A stretch of 41,096 nt of DNA from Chitinophagales bacterium (GCA_022360175.1 JAKSDI010000068.1:1-41096); one strand, 5' to 3'. Numbered from the stretch's first letter, positions 16,728-25,613 are shown. Numbers and translations: made by a program. Notes: generated by a model not told the origin, from the letters alone.

Positions 16728-17459
16728 ATGCTCAGGTATTTGTATCGCTACCAACGTTGGAGAGAAAGGCAAAAAGCAGCTGATCTCGAACTCATTTCTA
16801 TTCATATCCCCAAGACGGCAGGTACATCCTTCCGCAATACGCTCAAAGGAGTGTATGGTGGGGAAGCTGTTATACGACTGGATATAGAGTTGGAGGTGCC
16901 TGTAGTGAAAGTCAATGAAGAACTTTATACCGAGCGTCAGTTACCTTCGTGGACACGGGTAGCGCATGGGCATTTTACTTACCCTTTATTACAGCAGCAT
17001 TTCGATTTGCCAAATCAGGATGTTCCCGTCATTACCTGGGTACGTGATCCTGTAGAAAGGGTAATTTCCAATTTCTATTATTTATCAAAAATATTGGCTA
17101 AAGAATTAGACGAGCCATCGAAAGGCTTGAATATACTGATCAAGATGCAGCGCCAGTTAATGGAATATGCTCGCGACCCTATGAGTTGTAATCGAATTTC
17201 TAAATACTTGAAAGGAGTAGCACTGGAAGATTTTACTTTCGTGGGGATACAAAAACACTATAGTGAGGATATGAACAGCCTTGCTAAAATTCTCGACTGG
17301 CAAAACTTTGAAGTATACGAGTACAATCGTACTGGCAAATCTTATGATGAGGTGACACCTAAACAGCGAGATGAAATCAGGGCCCTGAATGATGAAGATG
17401 TACGCCTTTATGAACAGGCTTTGGAACTAAGAGAAAAACGTATGCAAGAGTATGCTTGA
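16728..17459 (+). CDS. Carbohydrate-type sulfotransferase 2 (paralogue of 1)
   Basis: At 243 residues it aligns with its neighbour from end to end: MLRYLYRYQRW, SIHIPKTAGTSFRNTLKGVYG, RVAHGHFTYPLLQQHFDLP, ITWVRDPVERVISNFYYL and the shared tail GKSYDEVTPKQRDEIRALN. This is clearly a tandem duplication, and it includes the promoter. Both PAPS motifs are intact, so it is likely active. Differences gather in the middle (about residues 60-75 and 125-165), where the acceptor is probably bound, suggesting a changed glycan position. Its 3' end overlaps the start of the third sulfotransferase by eight bases. Confidence 0.88.
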   Translation: MLRYLYRYQRWRERQKAADLELISIHIPKTAGTSFRNTLKGVYGGEAVIRLDIELEVPVVKVNEELYTERQLPSWTRVAHGHFTYPLLQQHFDLPNQDVPVITWVRDPVERVISNFYYLSKILAKELDEPSKGLNILIKMQRQLMEYARDPMSCNRISKYLKGVALEDFTFVGIQKHYSEDMNSLAKILDWQNFEVYEYNRTGKSYDEVTPKQRDEIRALNDEDVRLYEQALELREKRMQEYA

Positions 17460-18102
17460 GTTGATTTCTATACATATTCCTAAAACGGGCGGACAGTCCT
17501 TTTACAATATACTGGAACAGGTGTATGGCGATGAGCTATCTATCTATTATCGCAGGCGGGATTATGAAGCAGTGATGAAGGAGCATCGCCGTTTTGAAGA
17601 TAGTATAGATGAACAATTAAGAGCTATTCACGGGCATCTCTACTATAAGGAGATAAAGCGCCTGCATAGATCGAGCCAGGCCAAGGTGATCTGTTGGCTG
17701 AGAGATCCTGTAGAACGTGTTGTATCCAATTTCCATTTCTTCAAGAGTAGGCTCGAACGCCCTGATTTGAATCCTGAAGTATCTCGTCTTAATGCGCATC
17801 GTACCGAGGAAACACTGTTAGAGTATGCTGGACGCCAACATACTCGCAATAGAATGAGTAAGTTTCTAAAAGGTATAGCACTGGAAGACTTGCATTTCAT
17901 TGGGTTCTTAGAAAACTACGATGAGGGGCTTCAGCAGTTACAGAATTTGATGGGCTGGCCAGCAATTGAAATCCCACATTTAAATAAAGGCAAAAAAAAG
18001 CAACGAGCCCCACTAGATGAAAAGACCTTAGAACAGCTAAAGCGCTGGAATAAGAAAGATATAAAACTATATGAAAAAGCCCGAAAAGTTGCAGGGTACT
18101 GA
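17452..18102 (+). CDS. Carbohydrate-type sulfotransferase 3 (diverged)
   Basis: A 216-residue, shorter relative. It begins directly at the PAPS loop (MLELISIHIPKTGGQSFYNIL), lacking the ~20 basic residues that open copies 1 and 2. The 3'-phosphate motif is ICWLRDPVERVVSNFHFF, and GIALEDLHFIGFLENYDEGL corresponds to the shared C-terminal block. The tail is Lys-rich. The ATG at 17452 overlaps the previous gene by eight bases, implying translational coupling; no earlier in-frame start is needed. The following ligase gene begins within 11 bases. It is more diverged than copies 1 and 2 are from each other, so it was either an older duplicate or a separate recruit. Confidence 0.85.
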   Translation: MLELISIHIPKTGGQSFYNILEQVYGDELSIYYRRRDYEAVMKEHRRFEDSIDEQLRAIHGHLYYKEIKRLHRSSQAKVICWLRDPVERVVSNFHFFKSRLERPDLNPEVSRLNAHRTEETLLEYAGRQHTRNRMSKFLKGIALEDLHFIGFLENYDEGLQQLQNLMGWPAIEIPHLNKGKKKQRAPLDEKTLEQLKRWNKKDIKLYEKARKVAGY

Positions 18103-18113
18103 TAGTGAAAATC

Positions 18114-20117
18114 ATGGATGATTACTCAAATATAAATAGCGTAGCTGAGTTGATTCAGCAAAGAGCCATTAGCCACCCGGATTATGTAATATTGACATAC
18201 CTCGCTGATGGTGAAAATGATGAACAATCACTGACTTATCAGGAATTTGACCGACAGGCAAAGTTGGTGGCAGGTTATTTGCAGGAAAAAGGCTTAAAAG
18301 GAGAACGAATACTACTGCTTTTTCCACAGGGACTGGAGTATATGATTGCCTTGTTTGGTTGTTTTTATGCCGGAGTGATTGCAGTGCCTGCATACCCGCC
18401 TCGGAATAATAGAAACTTGCAGCGATTGCAGGCGATTATGCAAAACTGTGATGCAGCCGCTATACTTACGGATCGATCGGGCAAAGATTATATGTTTAAG
18501 ATGGAGCATGATTTTTCTGCTTTCCCAATCATGGCTTATGAGGATGTGGTATCAGCGGGCAAAACATGGCAGCTTCACCAAATAGATGGAGAGGATATTG
18601 CCTACTTACAATATACTTCTGGTTCTACTGGCTCACCAAAAGGAGTGATCGTTCGGCATATCAATATGGTAGTAAACGCAGCATGTTGCCATGAAGCTTA
18701 TCCGGATGACATGGCATGTGCAGTCAATTGGCTCCCCATGTTTCATGATATGGGCCTGATCATTATGATGTCTTATATACTTAAAAATGCTTTATGTGTT
18801 TTTATGTCGCCCACCCATTTTATTCAAAAACCTATCCGATGGCTGAAGGCGATCGAAAAGTATAAGGGAGAGTTTGTCATAGCTCCAAACTTTGCCTATG
18901 ATTTGTGCTATGAAAAAATAAATGAAGAACAGGCACGGACGATTGATCTGAGTAGCCTTCGAAGTGTAGTGTCGGGTTCAGAAAGGGTGCGCCTGGATAC
19001 GCTCATTAACTTTTATGAGCGATTTAAGGACAGTGGATTCAGCATTCCTATATTCACTCCTTGTTATGGTTTGGCGGAAGCTACTCTTGTGGTTAGTGTA
19101 ACAGGAAATGATGGGATAAGTAAGTATACACCCAAAGATGCTCCAGGCAAGGTGAAGGAACTTTGTGTGGCTGATCTACCTATCGAAGCACCTGAAAAGT
19201 ATCATGTAAGTGCTGGGCGGCCTGTTAGGGGAGCAGAAATTCAAATTGTTGACCCTGATACTAAAGAAGTGCAGGCTGATGGTAATGAGGGAGAAATATG
19301 GTTACATTTTCCCAATTCGCTTTCTACCGGTTATTGGGAAAATGAAGAAGTAAGCCAAAAGGTCTTTTATAATTATCTCGCAGAGGAACCTGGTAAGCGC
19401 TATCTCCGGACTGGAGACCTTGGGTTTATGCTGGAAGGAGAGATTTATATTACCGGACGGATAAAAGATATAATCATTATTCGGGGTCGCAATTACTATC
19501 CTAATGATATAGAATTTGTGGTATCTCAGGCGCATCCAGCATTACAAGTTAATAGTGGAGCAGCTTTCTATATAGAAGAAGAAGGTAGAGAACAATTGGC
19601 AGTAGTACATGAGGTACGACGCGCTGAGTGGCGTAGTGCTAATCCTGACGAAGTGATAGAAAAAATTCGCGCGGCTATTTCAGAAGCTTTTGAGTTGTCA
19701 CCTGCTCGTATTGTTCTAATCTTTCCTATGAGTTTGCCAAAGACTTCTAGTGGGAAAGTCCAACGCCGACAAACATGCCAGTTGATGTTGGATGGGAAGT
19801 TGCGTGTGATGAAAGAGTGGAAAAGAGAAGTGAGAGTGGCCACAGAAGTGATAAAGCTGGAGCATGAGTCTTTAAATGAAGCACAATTGCTACAATGGCT
19901 GCAACACAAGATGGCAGCAAAGGCTAAAATGCCTGTTGAAGCGATTACTCCTGATAGTGCTTATAATGACTATCCGCTAGATTCCGTAGAGGCAGCTGAG
20001 ATGGCCGAAGAGTTAAGCCAGCAATTAGGTTTTCAGATAGAAGCAGAATCTTTCTGGGCATTACCAACGATAAGAGCTTTGGCAGAATATCTTTACGAAC
20101 AGTATCAAGCTCGTTAA
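18114..20117 (+). CDS. Fatty-acyl-AMP ligase fused to acyl carrier protein
   Basis: About 667 residues. It should activate a fatty acid as acyl-AMP and load it on its own carrier domain. The adenylation domain shows YTSGSTGSPKGVIV (near residue 165), NWLPMFHDMGLI, CYGLAEATLVVS, the RTGDLGFMLEGEIYITGR hinge and RGRNYYPNDIEFV. FHDMGLI and the pattern around residues 330-380 point to the FAAL (DIP2-like) subgroup and not CoA ligases. Residues ~585-665 are an ACP with YPLDSVEAAEM; Ser near 626 would carry phosphopantetheine. No thioester reductase or PKS module follows. I prefer ATG 18114 over GTG 18105. The next gene, an MBOAT, starts 3 bases after the stop. Confidence 0.9.
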   Translation: MDDYSNINSVAELIQQRAISHPDYVILTYLADGENDEQSLTYQEFDRQAKLVAGYLQEKGLKGERILLLFPQGLEYMIALFGCFYAGVIAVPAYPPRNNRNLQRLQAIMQNCDAAAILTDRSGKDYMFKMEHDFSAFPIMAYEDVVSAGKTWQLHQIDGEDIAYLQYTSGSTGSPKGVIVRHINMVVNAACCHEAYPDDMACAVNWLPMFHDMGLIIMMSYILKNALCVFMSPTHFIQKPIRWLKAIEKYKGEFVIAPNFAYDLCYEKINEEQARTIDLSSLRSVVSGSERVRLDTLINFYERFKDSGFSIPIFTPCYGLAEATLVVSVTGNDGISKYTPKDAPGKVKELCVADLPIEAPEKYHVSAGRPVRGAEIQIVDPDTKEVQADGNEGEIWLHFPNSLSTGYWENEEVSQKVFYNYLAEEPGKRYLRTGDLGFMLEGEIYITGRIKDIIIIRGRNYYPNDIEFVVSQAHPALQVNSGAAFYIEEEGREQLAVVHEVRRAEWRSANPDEVIEKIRAAISEAFELSPARIVLIFPMSLPKTSSGKVQRRQTCQLMLDGKLRVMKEWKREVRVATEVIKLEHESLNEAQLLQWLQHKMAAKAKMPVEAITPDSAYNDYPLDSVEAAEMAEELSQQLGFQIEAESFWALPTIRALAEYLYEQYQAR

Positions 20118-20120
20118 TTT

Positions 20121-21566
20121 ATGCTGTTTAACTCTATCGACTATTTTTTGTTTCTACCTCTTGTAGCGGTAATATTTTTTATTACCCCGGTACGTTTCCG
20201 CTGGTTGTGGCTATTGGTGGCGAGCTACTTTTTTTACATGTACTGGAATCCCTGGTACATCCTGCTTATTATAGGCTCTACACTGATCGACTATTTTGCG
20301 GCTATTCAGATATACGAGTCGGATAATAAAAGGCGAAAGAAGCGCTTCTTATGGCTGAGTATTATTGCTAATCTCGGCTTGTTGTTCACTTTTAAGTACT
20401 TTAACTTTTTTGGTGGTCAACTTGAACAGCTACTGCATAATCTGGATCTGGGTTCAGATTATAACTTCCATTTGAATGTGCTACTACCGGTGGGTATTTC
20501 CTTTTATACTTTCCAAACCATGGCCTACACTATAGATATCTATCGGGGCTATGCGGCGCCAGAACGGCATTTAGGTAAGTATGCACTATATGTCACTTTT
20601 TTTCCTCAACTGGTAGCAGGGCCTATCGAACGCTCGCGTGATTTATTAGGACAATTCCACTTTGATTATTCTTTTAATTATGAGCGAGTCGTACAAGGCT
20701 TGCGGCTGATACTTTGGGGTATATTCAAGAAAATAGTGATAGCGGATCGGCTGGGGATGTTTGTAAATAAGGTGTATATGGAGCCCGCCAGTTATGAAGG
20801 TTTTGTAGTGTGGACGGCTTCTATCTTTTTCTTGTTTCAGATATACTGTGATTTTTCAGGCTATACCGATATAGCCATTGGTAGTGCTCGGGTCATAGGT
20901 GTAAAGCTTTCCAAAAACTTTGATAACCGAATTTACCTGGTTACTTCTTTTAATAAATTTTGGCGTGGTTGGCATATTACGCTGACTTCCTGGTTTCGCG
21001 ACTATGTATATTTCCCATTGGTACAAAGGAATAACAGTATTCACTGGTTGATAGGAGCAGGAGTTATCGCTTTTATGTTGAATGGTTTGTGGCATGGTGC
21101 GGAATGGACATTCATCATATGGGGAGCAATCAACGGTTTGTTTATCGCAGGAGAAAACTATCTCGAGCGGCCAAAACAACGATTATATGAGCATTTTAAA
21201 GTTCCTCAAAGAGTGCGTTGGATGTTAGGTTTTGTAGTTGCTTTTGGGCTGGCCAATTTATCTATCATCTTTTTTAGAGCCTTTAATGTATCGGATGCAA
21301 TGACACTTATTCGCAATAGTTTTCATTTTGCACCTGTACAGATACACCAAAGTATTGTACTGGTGAGTGCGTTTGAGTTTGCTGTATCTGTTGGGCTGAT
21401 CATATTGATGGATGTATTGCACATATTCATGAAAGGAGAAAGAATAGATGTGTGGTTGGGAAAACAAAGTACAGTGGCACGCTGGGCTTTTTATGTGATC
21501 ATTTTTCACCTGATATTGTACCTGGGAGTACCTGAACAAAACCAGTTTATTTATTTTGATTTTTGA
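20121..21566 (+). CDS. MBOAT-family membrane O-acyltransferase 1
   Basis: 481 residues with about 10-12 hydrophobic segments throughout. Family markers are GISFYTFQTMAYTIDIYRG, FFPQLVAGPIER, the DFSGYTDIAIGSARVIG block, WRGWHITLTSWFRDYVYFPL and the catalytic-type His in LNGLWHGAEW (H325). This is the AlgI/DltB/PatA group, which moves acyl groups across the inner membrane and onto extracytoplasmic glycans. It starts three bases after the FAAL-ACP gene, so the loaded carrier is the likely donor, as DltC is for DltB. A second, very similar MBOAT follows. Confidence 0.92.
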   Translation: MLFNSIDYFLFLPLVAVIFFITPVRFRWLWLLVASYFFYMYWNPWYILLIIGSTLIDYFAAIQIYESDNKRRKKRFLWLSIIANLGLLFTFKYFNFFGGQLEQLLHNLDLGSDYNFHLNVLLPVGISFYTFQTMAYTIDIYRGYAAPERHLGKYALYVTFFPQLVAGPIERSRDLLGQFHFDYSFNYERVVQGLRLILWGIFKKIVIADRLGMFVNKVYMEPASYEGFVVWTASIFFLFQIYCDFSGYTDIAIGSARVIGVKLSKNFDNRIYLVTSFNKFWRGWHITLTSWFRDYVYFPLVQRNNSIHWLIGAGVIAFMLNGLWHGAEWTFIIWGAINGLFIAGENYLERPKQRLYEHFKVPQRVRWMLGFVVAFGLANLSIIFFRAFNVSDAMTLIRNSFHFAPVQIHQSIVLVSAFEFAVSVGLIILMDVLHIFMKGERIDVWLGKQSTVARWAFYVIIFHLILYLGVPEQNQFIYFDF

Positions 21567-21608
21567 TTAGTACTTGGAACGTTCTTAAATACATCGAATA
21601 GAAAATTT

Positions 21609-23063
21609 ATGCTATTTACTTCTCTGGAATATTACCTGTTTTTGCCTATTGTGGCAATAGTATATTTCCTGACCCCACGGACTTATCGTTGGGCGTGGTT
21701 GTTGGTAGCGAGTTACTTTTTCTATATGTACTGGAATCCCTGGTACATCGGCCTGATTGTAGGTTCTACAGCACTCGACTATTGGGTAGCACTAAAAATG
21801 GAGCAGTATAAAAGCCGAAAGGAACGCAAACCCTACCTTTGGCTGAGTATTATTGGCAATCTAGGCCTGCTGTTTACATTTAAATATTTCAATTTCTTCA
21901 ATGAACAGGCTGCTTACTTCATTAATCAAGCATTACCAGGCGATACTATATACAATTTCCATTTAGAGGTCTTATTGCCGGTCGGTATTTCTTTTTATAC
22001 CTTCCAGACAATGGCCTATAGTATAGATGTATATAAGGGCTTTGCTAAAGCAGAACGGCACTTCGGTAAATATGCCTTATATGTATCCTTTTTCCCACAA
22101 TTAGTGGCAGGGCCGATTGAGCGGCCGCGCAATCTATTGGGACAGTTCCATTTTGACTATAAGTTTGATTATAAGCGGGTACGTGCGGGCTTGCAACTGG
22201 TCCTTTGGGGGTTCTTTAAAAAGTTGGTGATAGCAGACAGGCTGGCGATGTATGTAGATGAAGTCTTTGCTCAACCCGAAGCTCATCAGGGCGGAGTGAT
22301 ATGGATTGCTGCATTCTTTTTCCTATTTCAAATTTATTGTGATTTCTCCGCTTATACGGATATTGCTATAGGAAGTGCACGAGTATTGGGTATTCGACTC
22401 TCCAAGAACTTTGATAATAGAGTGTACATTATCACATCCTTCCAGAAATTTTGGCGTGGCTGGCACATTACGTTGACTTCCTGGTTTCGCGATTATATTT
22501 ATTTCCCGCTTTCGCGAATGAGGAAAGGGTATCGCTGGTTAATGATAACTGCCATCATTACCTTTACGTTGAATGGTTTATGGCATGGTGCAGAATGGAC
22601 ATTCATCATATGGGGAGCATTGAATGGCCTTTTTATTGCTGTTGAAATGTTGTGGGAAAAACCTAAGCAAAAACTATATGATCGCCTGGGGATTAAGGAA
22701 CAGTCCTGGTTGCGTTCTGCTTTAGGTTTTATGATCGCCTTTCCTTTAGGACTTTTATCTATCATCTTTTTTAGAGCAGAGGATACTGCGGATGCATTAT
22801 CCCTGATAAAAAATAGCTTTGCTATACACCCTATTCAATTACATCAGAGTCTGGAAGTGACCAACCCTATAGAGTATTTGGTCAGCTTTGTGTTAATTTT
22901 GCTGATGGATGTGGTGCACCTATGGGCTAAAGGGCGCACAATAGATCAACTATTAGGAGATCAGAATTGGCTGGTACGTTGGTTGTTTTATATTATCATC
23001 CTGCAGATGATATTGTACATGGGGATACCACCGCAGCGACAATTTATCTATTTTGAATTTTAA
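21609..23063 (+). CDS. MBOAT-family membrane O-acyltransferase 2
   Basis: 484 residues, closely related to the preceding MBOAT over its whole length (MLFTSLEYYLFLPIVAIVYF, SYFFYMYWNPWYI, WRGWHITLTSWFRDYIYFPL, LNGLWHGAEWTFIIWGALNG, H326). All the family blocks are intact. The differences concentrate in the N-terminal cytoplasmic loop (about residues 68-80) and in the last 130 residues, where partner or acceptor contact is expected. A tandem duplication with later divergence is the simplest origin. It is 42 bases downstream of MBOAT 1 and 17 bases upstream of the SGNH-like gene. Confidence 0.92.
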   Translation: MLFTSLEYYLFLPIVAIVYFLTPRTYRWAWLLVASYFFYMYWNPWYIGLIVGSTALDYWVALKMEQYKSRKERKPYLWLSIIGNLGLLFTFKYFNFFNEQAAYFINQALPGDTIYNFHLEVLLPVGISFYTFQTMAYSIDVYKGFAKAERHFGKYALYVSFFPQLVAGPIERPRNLLGQFHFDYKFDYKRVRAGLQLVLWGFFKKLVIADRLAMYVDEVFAQPEAHQGGVIWIAAFFFLFQIYCDFSAYTDIAIGSARVLGIRLSKNFDNRVYIITSFQKFWRGWHITLTSWFRDYIYFPLSRMRKGYRWLMITAIITFTLNGLWHGAEWTFIIWGALNGLFIAVEMLWEKPKQKLYDRLGIKEQSWLRSALGFMIAFPLGLLSIIFFRAEDTADALSLIKNSFAIHPIQLHQSLEVTNPIEYLVSFVLILLMDVVHLWAKGRTIDQLLGDQNWLVRWLFYIIILQMILYMGIPPQRQFIYFEF

Positions 23064-23080
23064 TAATCTTCCATAAAAGT

Positions 23081-23980
23081 ATGCCAAAGTATTTACAACT
23101 TTTGCTTAAGCTATTAATACTGATTATGCTAGGAGGGATTCCCTACTACATCTATTTGCATAAGCTCATCACTGAAAATGATGCCTTCTATTGGAAGTCT
23201 ACTTATAGTTCTTCAACCCTGATCATAGGTGCCTCACGAGCTACTCAGGGAATTTCTCCTGATATTTTGGAAGAAGAGTTAGGACTTGAGCACAAAGCAC
23301 TTAATATGGCTTTTACTGGGATTCATAGCCCTTACGGGAAAGAATATCTGAATCTGATTAAGCGAAAGATCAATTACGAGGATACTCCTGGTTTGTTTAT
23401 TTTGTCTGTACACCCTGGCAACCTGGCAGATTATGAAGGGGGAGGGGGTAGAAGAGAAGAGGCGTTCCGATTTTATGATATGTGGATGGTGAATAGCAAT
23501 CCAAATCCTGAATATGTCATCCGTAATATAAGCGGGCGCCAATCCCTACTGCCTGTTATCATCACTAAAATTAAGCCAAGAAGAGACTTTGATATTTTGC
23601 ACCGCAATGGCTGGATAGAGCGTACGACTCCTCCAGAAAAACGATTGAGAGATATAGAAGACCTGAAGGCAATGCAGTATGAGCCTATTCGTTCTCCCAA
23701 CAGAGAAAAATATCTGGAACGTACAGTGGAATACCTAAGCCAGTATGGGAAAGTTGTGATAGTACGCATGCCTATTAGCTTTAAAGCAAAATGGAGAGAG
23801 GATGTTTTCTTCAAGAATGGCTTTGATCAACTAATGCAGGAGATCGCAGATCGCCATGGTGCTCAATATATCGATTATTCTACCGACGGGGCTTCCTACG
23901 AATACAATGACGGTATTCACCATTTGGATGGGCCGAGTGCAAGGCGTTTTACTAAACGCTTGGCAAAAGATATAGAGTAA
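23081..23980 (+). CDS. Membrane-anchored SGNH-fold protein, DltD/AlgX-like role
   Basis: 299 residues. One N-terminal hydrophobic helix (about residues 6-27) with no cleavage signal anchors it, with the rest outside the inner membrane. TLIIGASRATQGISP (Ser52) resembles SGNH block I, and DGIHHLDG near the C-terminus (D277, H280) matches the Asp-x-x-His block. This arrangement, and its position directly after MBOAT genes, mirrors DltD and alginate acetylation partners, where the SGNH protein finishes transfer to the glycan. The overall similarity to any named family looks low, so the class is secure but the reaction is not. A strong terminator follows. Confidence 0.75.
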   Translation: MPKYLQLLLKLLILIMLGGIPYYIYLHKLITENDAFYWKSTYSSSTLIIGASRATQGISPDILEEELGLEHKALNMAFTGIHSPYGKEYLNLIKRKINYEDTPGLFILSVHPGNLADYEGGGGRREEAFRFYDMWMVNSNPNPEYVIRNISGRQSLLPVIITKIKPRRDFDILHRNGWIERTTPPEKRLRDIEDLKAMQYEPIRSPNREKYLERTVEYLSQYGKVVIVRMPISFKAKWREDVFFKNGFDQLMQEIADRHGAQYIDYSTDGASYEYNDGIHHLDGPSARRFTKRLAKDIE

Positions 23981-23985
23981 GAGCT

Positions 23986-24031
23986 TATAGATCACGGAGA
24001 ACTCTAAGTTCTCCGTGATCTATATTATTTT
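23986..24031 (+). terminator. Strong terminator at the end of the surface-modification operon
   Basis: A perfect 18-bp stem (23986-24003 with 24007-24024) with a 3-base loop CTA is followed by TTATTTT. It begins six bases after the SGNH gene stop. Confidence 0.85.
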
Positions 24032-24042
24032 ACACACACCTT

Positions 24043-24073
24043 TTTGCAGTCTTATCTTTCGGGACTATCTTCG
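24043..24073 (+). promoter_or_regulatory. Putative murA promoter
   Basis: TTTG (24043-24046), 19 bases, TATCTTCG (24066-24073). This fits TTTG-N19-TAnnTTTG with one mismatch. The leader to the murA ATG would be about 120 bases. Confidence 0.5.
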
Positions 24074-24199
24074 CAACACCAAACGAAAAAGTAACAACAA
24101 CATCATTCAGTACTAATCAAAAAAGAACTTCATCATCTGAGTTTTAGCTCTTCACATAAGCCAAAACAATGAAGTTACTTTTTAATCCATCATCAAGCT

Positions 24200-25516
24200 A
24201 TGTCATTAGACGCATTTGAAGTTATTGGCGGCTCCCCACTGAAAGGCGAAATTATTGCTCAAGGTGCGAAGAATGAAGCCCTCCAGGTACTATGTGCCGT
24301 ACTACTCACCGACGAAAAAGTAACCATCTCTAACCTGCCTAATATTCTGGATGTCAATCGTCTGATTGATTTATTAAGAGGCCTGGGAGTTGCGGTAGAA
24401 CAGATTGCAAAAGACACTTATACATTCGAGGCAAAAGAAGTAAATCTTGATTTCTTTCAGACTCCTGAATTCCGTAAAAATGCCAGCCGTATTCGTGGCT
24501 CGGTCATGCTTATTGCGCCTTTATTAGCCCGGTATGGCAAAGCTTTCCTGCCAAAGCCAGGGGGAGATAAAATAGGCCGCCGCCGCCTCGATACACATTT
24601 CCTTGGGCTAGAGCAACTGGGAGCGGTCTTCAACTATGAATCGGATAAAAGACAGTACTCTATTGAAGGCGACAACCTACAGGGAACTTATATCCTGATG
24701 GATGAAATATCTGTTACAGGTACTGCTAATGTAGTAATGGCTGCCGTACGAGCTAAAGGCACCACACAAATCTATAATGCTGCTTGCGAACCTTATGTTC
24801 AGCAACTATGTCGAATGCTCAATCGCATGGGAGCTAAAATTGAAGGCATAGGCTCTAACTTACTCACCATCACAGGAGTGGATGAGATGCATGGCACGGA
24901 GCACCGCCTGCTACCAGATATGATTGAAATAGGCAGCTTTATTGGGCTGGCAGCTATGACGCAATCAGAAATTACTATCAAAGATGCACAGGTACAAGAA
25001 CTGGGCATTATCCCTCGTATGTTTGATCGCATGGGGATAAAGATGGAATTTCATGGTGATGATATCTTTATTCCTGCTCAGGAAGACTATACGATACAGA
25101 CCTTCATTGATGGCTCTATTATGACGATCTATGATGCGCCATGGCCTGGATTTACACCCGACTTGATGAGTATCATGTTAGTCATTGCTACTCAGGCTCA
25201 TGGTAGTGTATTGATTCACCAAAAGATGTTTGAAAGCCGCCTCTTTTTTGTAGATAAACTCATCGATATGGGAGCCCGTATCATCCTGTGCGATCCACAC
25301 CGAGCTACAGTCATTGGCCTTGGACGTAAAAATCAGCTTCGTGGCATAGAAATGTCTTCCCCTGATATTCGCGCAGGTGTAGCTCTTCTTATTGCCGCAC
25401 TATCTGCTAAAGGAACCAGCATCATCCACAATATCCACCAAATAGATCGTGGTTATCAGGATATTGATGGCAGGCTAAGAGCATTGGGGGCCAAGATTAG
25501 GAGGGTAGAAGGCTAA
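24200..25516 (+). CDS. murA: UDP-N-acetylglucosamine 1-carboxyvinyltransferase
   Basis: The first committed step of peptidoglycan synthesis: it adds enolpyruvate from PEP to UDP-GlcNAc. The 438-residue length and the EPT-fold blocks fit MurA: GAKNEALQVLCA (with the Lys-Asn pair), RGSVMLIAPLLARYG, EQLGA, TGTANVVMAAVRAKGTT, and the C-terminal DIRAGVALLIAALSAKGTS. The loop that usually holds the PEP- and fosfomycin-binding Cys reads PGGDKIGRRRLD, so residue 123 is Asp. This natural Cys-to-Asp form is known in other bacteria and is active but insensitive to fosfomycin. It is transcribed alone from the promoter noted above. Confidence 0.95.
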   Translation: MSLDAFEVIGGSPLKGEIIAQGAKNEALQVLCAVLLTDEKVTISNLPNILDVNRLIDLLRGLGVAVEQIAKDTYTFEAKEVNLDFFQTPEFRKNASRIRGSVMLIAPLLARYGKAFLPKPGGDKIGRRRLDTHFLGLEQLGAVFNYESDKRQYSIEGDNLQGTYILMDEISVTGTANVVMAAVRAKGTTQIYNAACEPYVQQLCRMLNRMGAKIEGIGSNLLTITGVDEMHGTEHRLLPDMIEIGSFIGLAAMTQSEITIKDAQVQELGIIPRMFDRMGIKMEFHGDDIFIPAQEDYTIQTFIDGSIMTIYDAPWPGFTPDLMSIMLVIATQAHGSVLIHQKMFESRLFFVDKLIDMGARIILCDPHRATVIGLGRKNQLRGIEMSSPDIRAGVALLIAALSAKGTSIIHNIHQIDRGYQDIDGRLRALGAKIRRVEG

Positions 25517-25568
25517 GGTAAGGTTTAGATTGTAAGGGTATAAATGAAAGTATAACAACAACATTGGA

Positions 25569-25613
25569 CATCTGATGAATGTTATTAATATAGACATTTA
25601 TCAGATGAAATGA
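25569..25613 (+). promoter_or_regulatory. Leader hairpin with a 12-codon leader ORF before the esterase gene
   Basis: Near-perfect 14-nt arms (25569-25582 and 25594-25607, one mismatch) end two bases before the esterase ATG. Inside, ATG 25575 opens a 12-codon ORF (MNVINIDIYQMK) whose TGA (25611-25613) overlaps the esterase ATG as ATGA. The layout resembles translational-attenuation leaders. No known stalling motif is seen in the peptide, so regulation is inferred from the layout alone. Confidence 0.45.

Noticed and set aside
18105-23980. A true D-alanylation (dlt) operon
   Set aside because: The ligase resembles fatty-acyl-AMP ligases and not DltA, and the phylum lacks teichoic acids; only the logic is shared.
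12198-24031. A transferred genomic island or prophage around the surface-modification locus
   Set aside because: No integrase, transposase, tRNA or attachment-site duplication is visible; one hairpin repeat at the left side is not enough.
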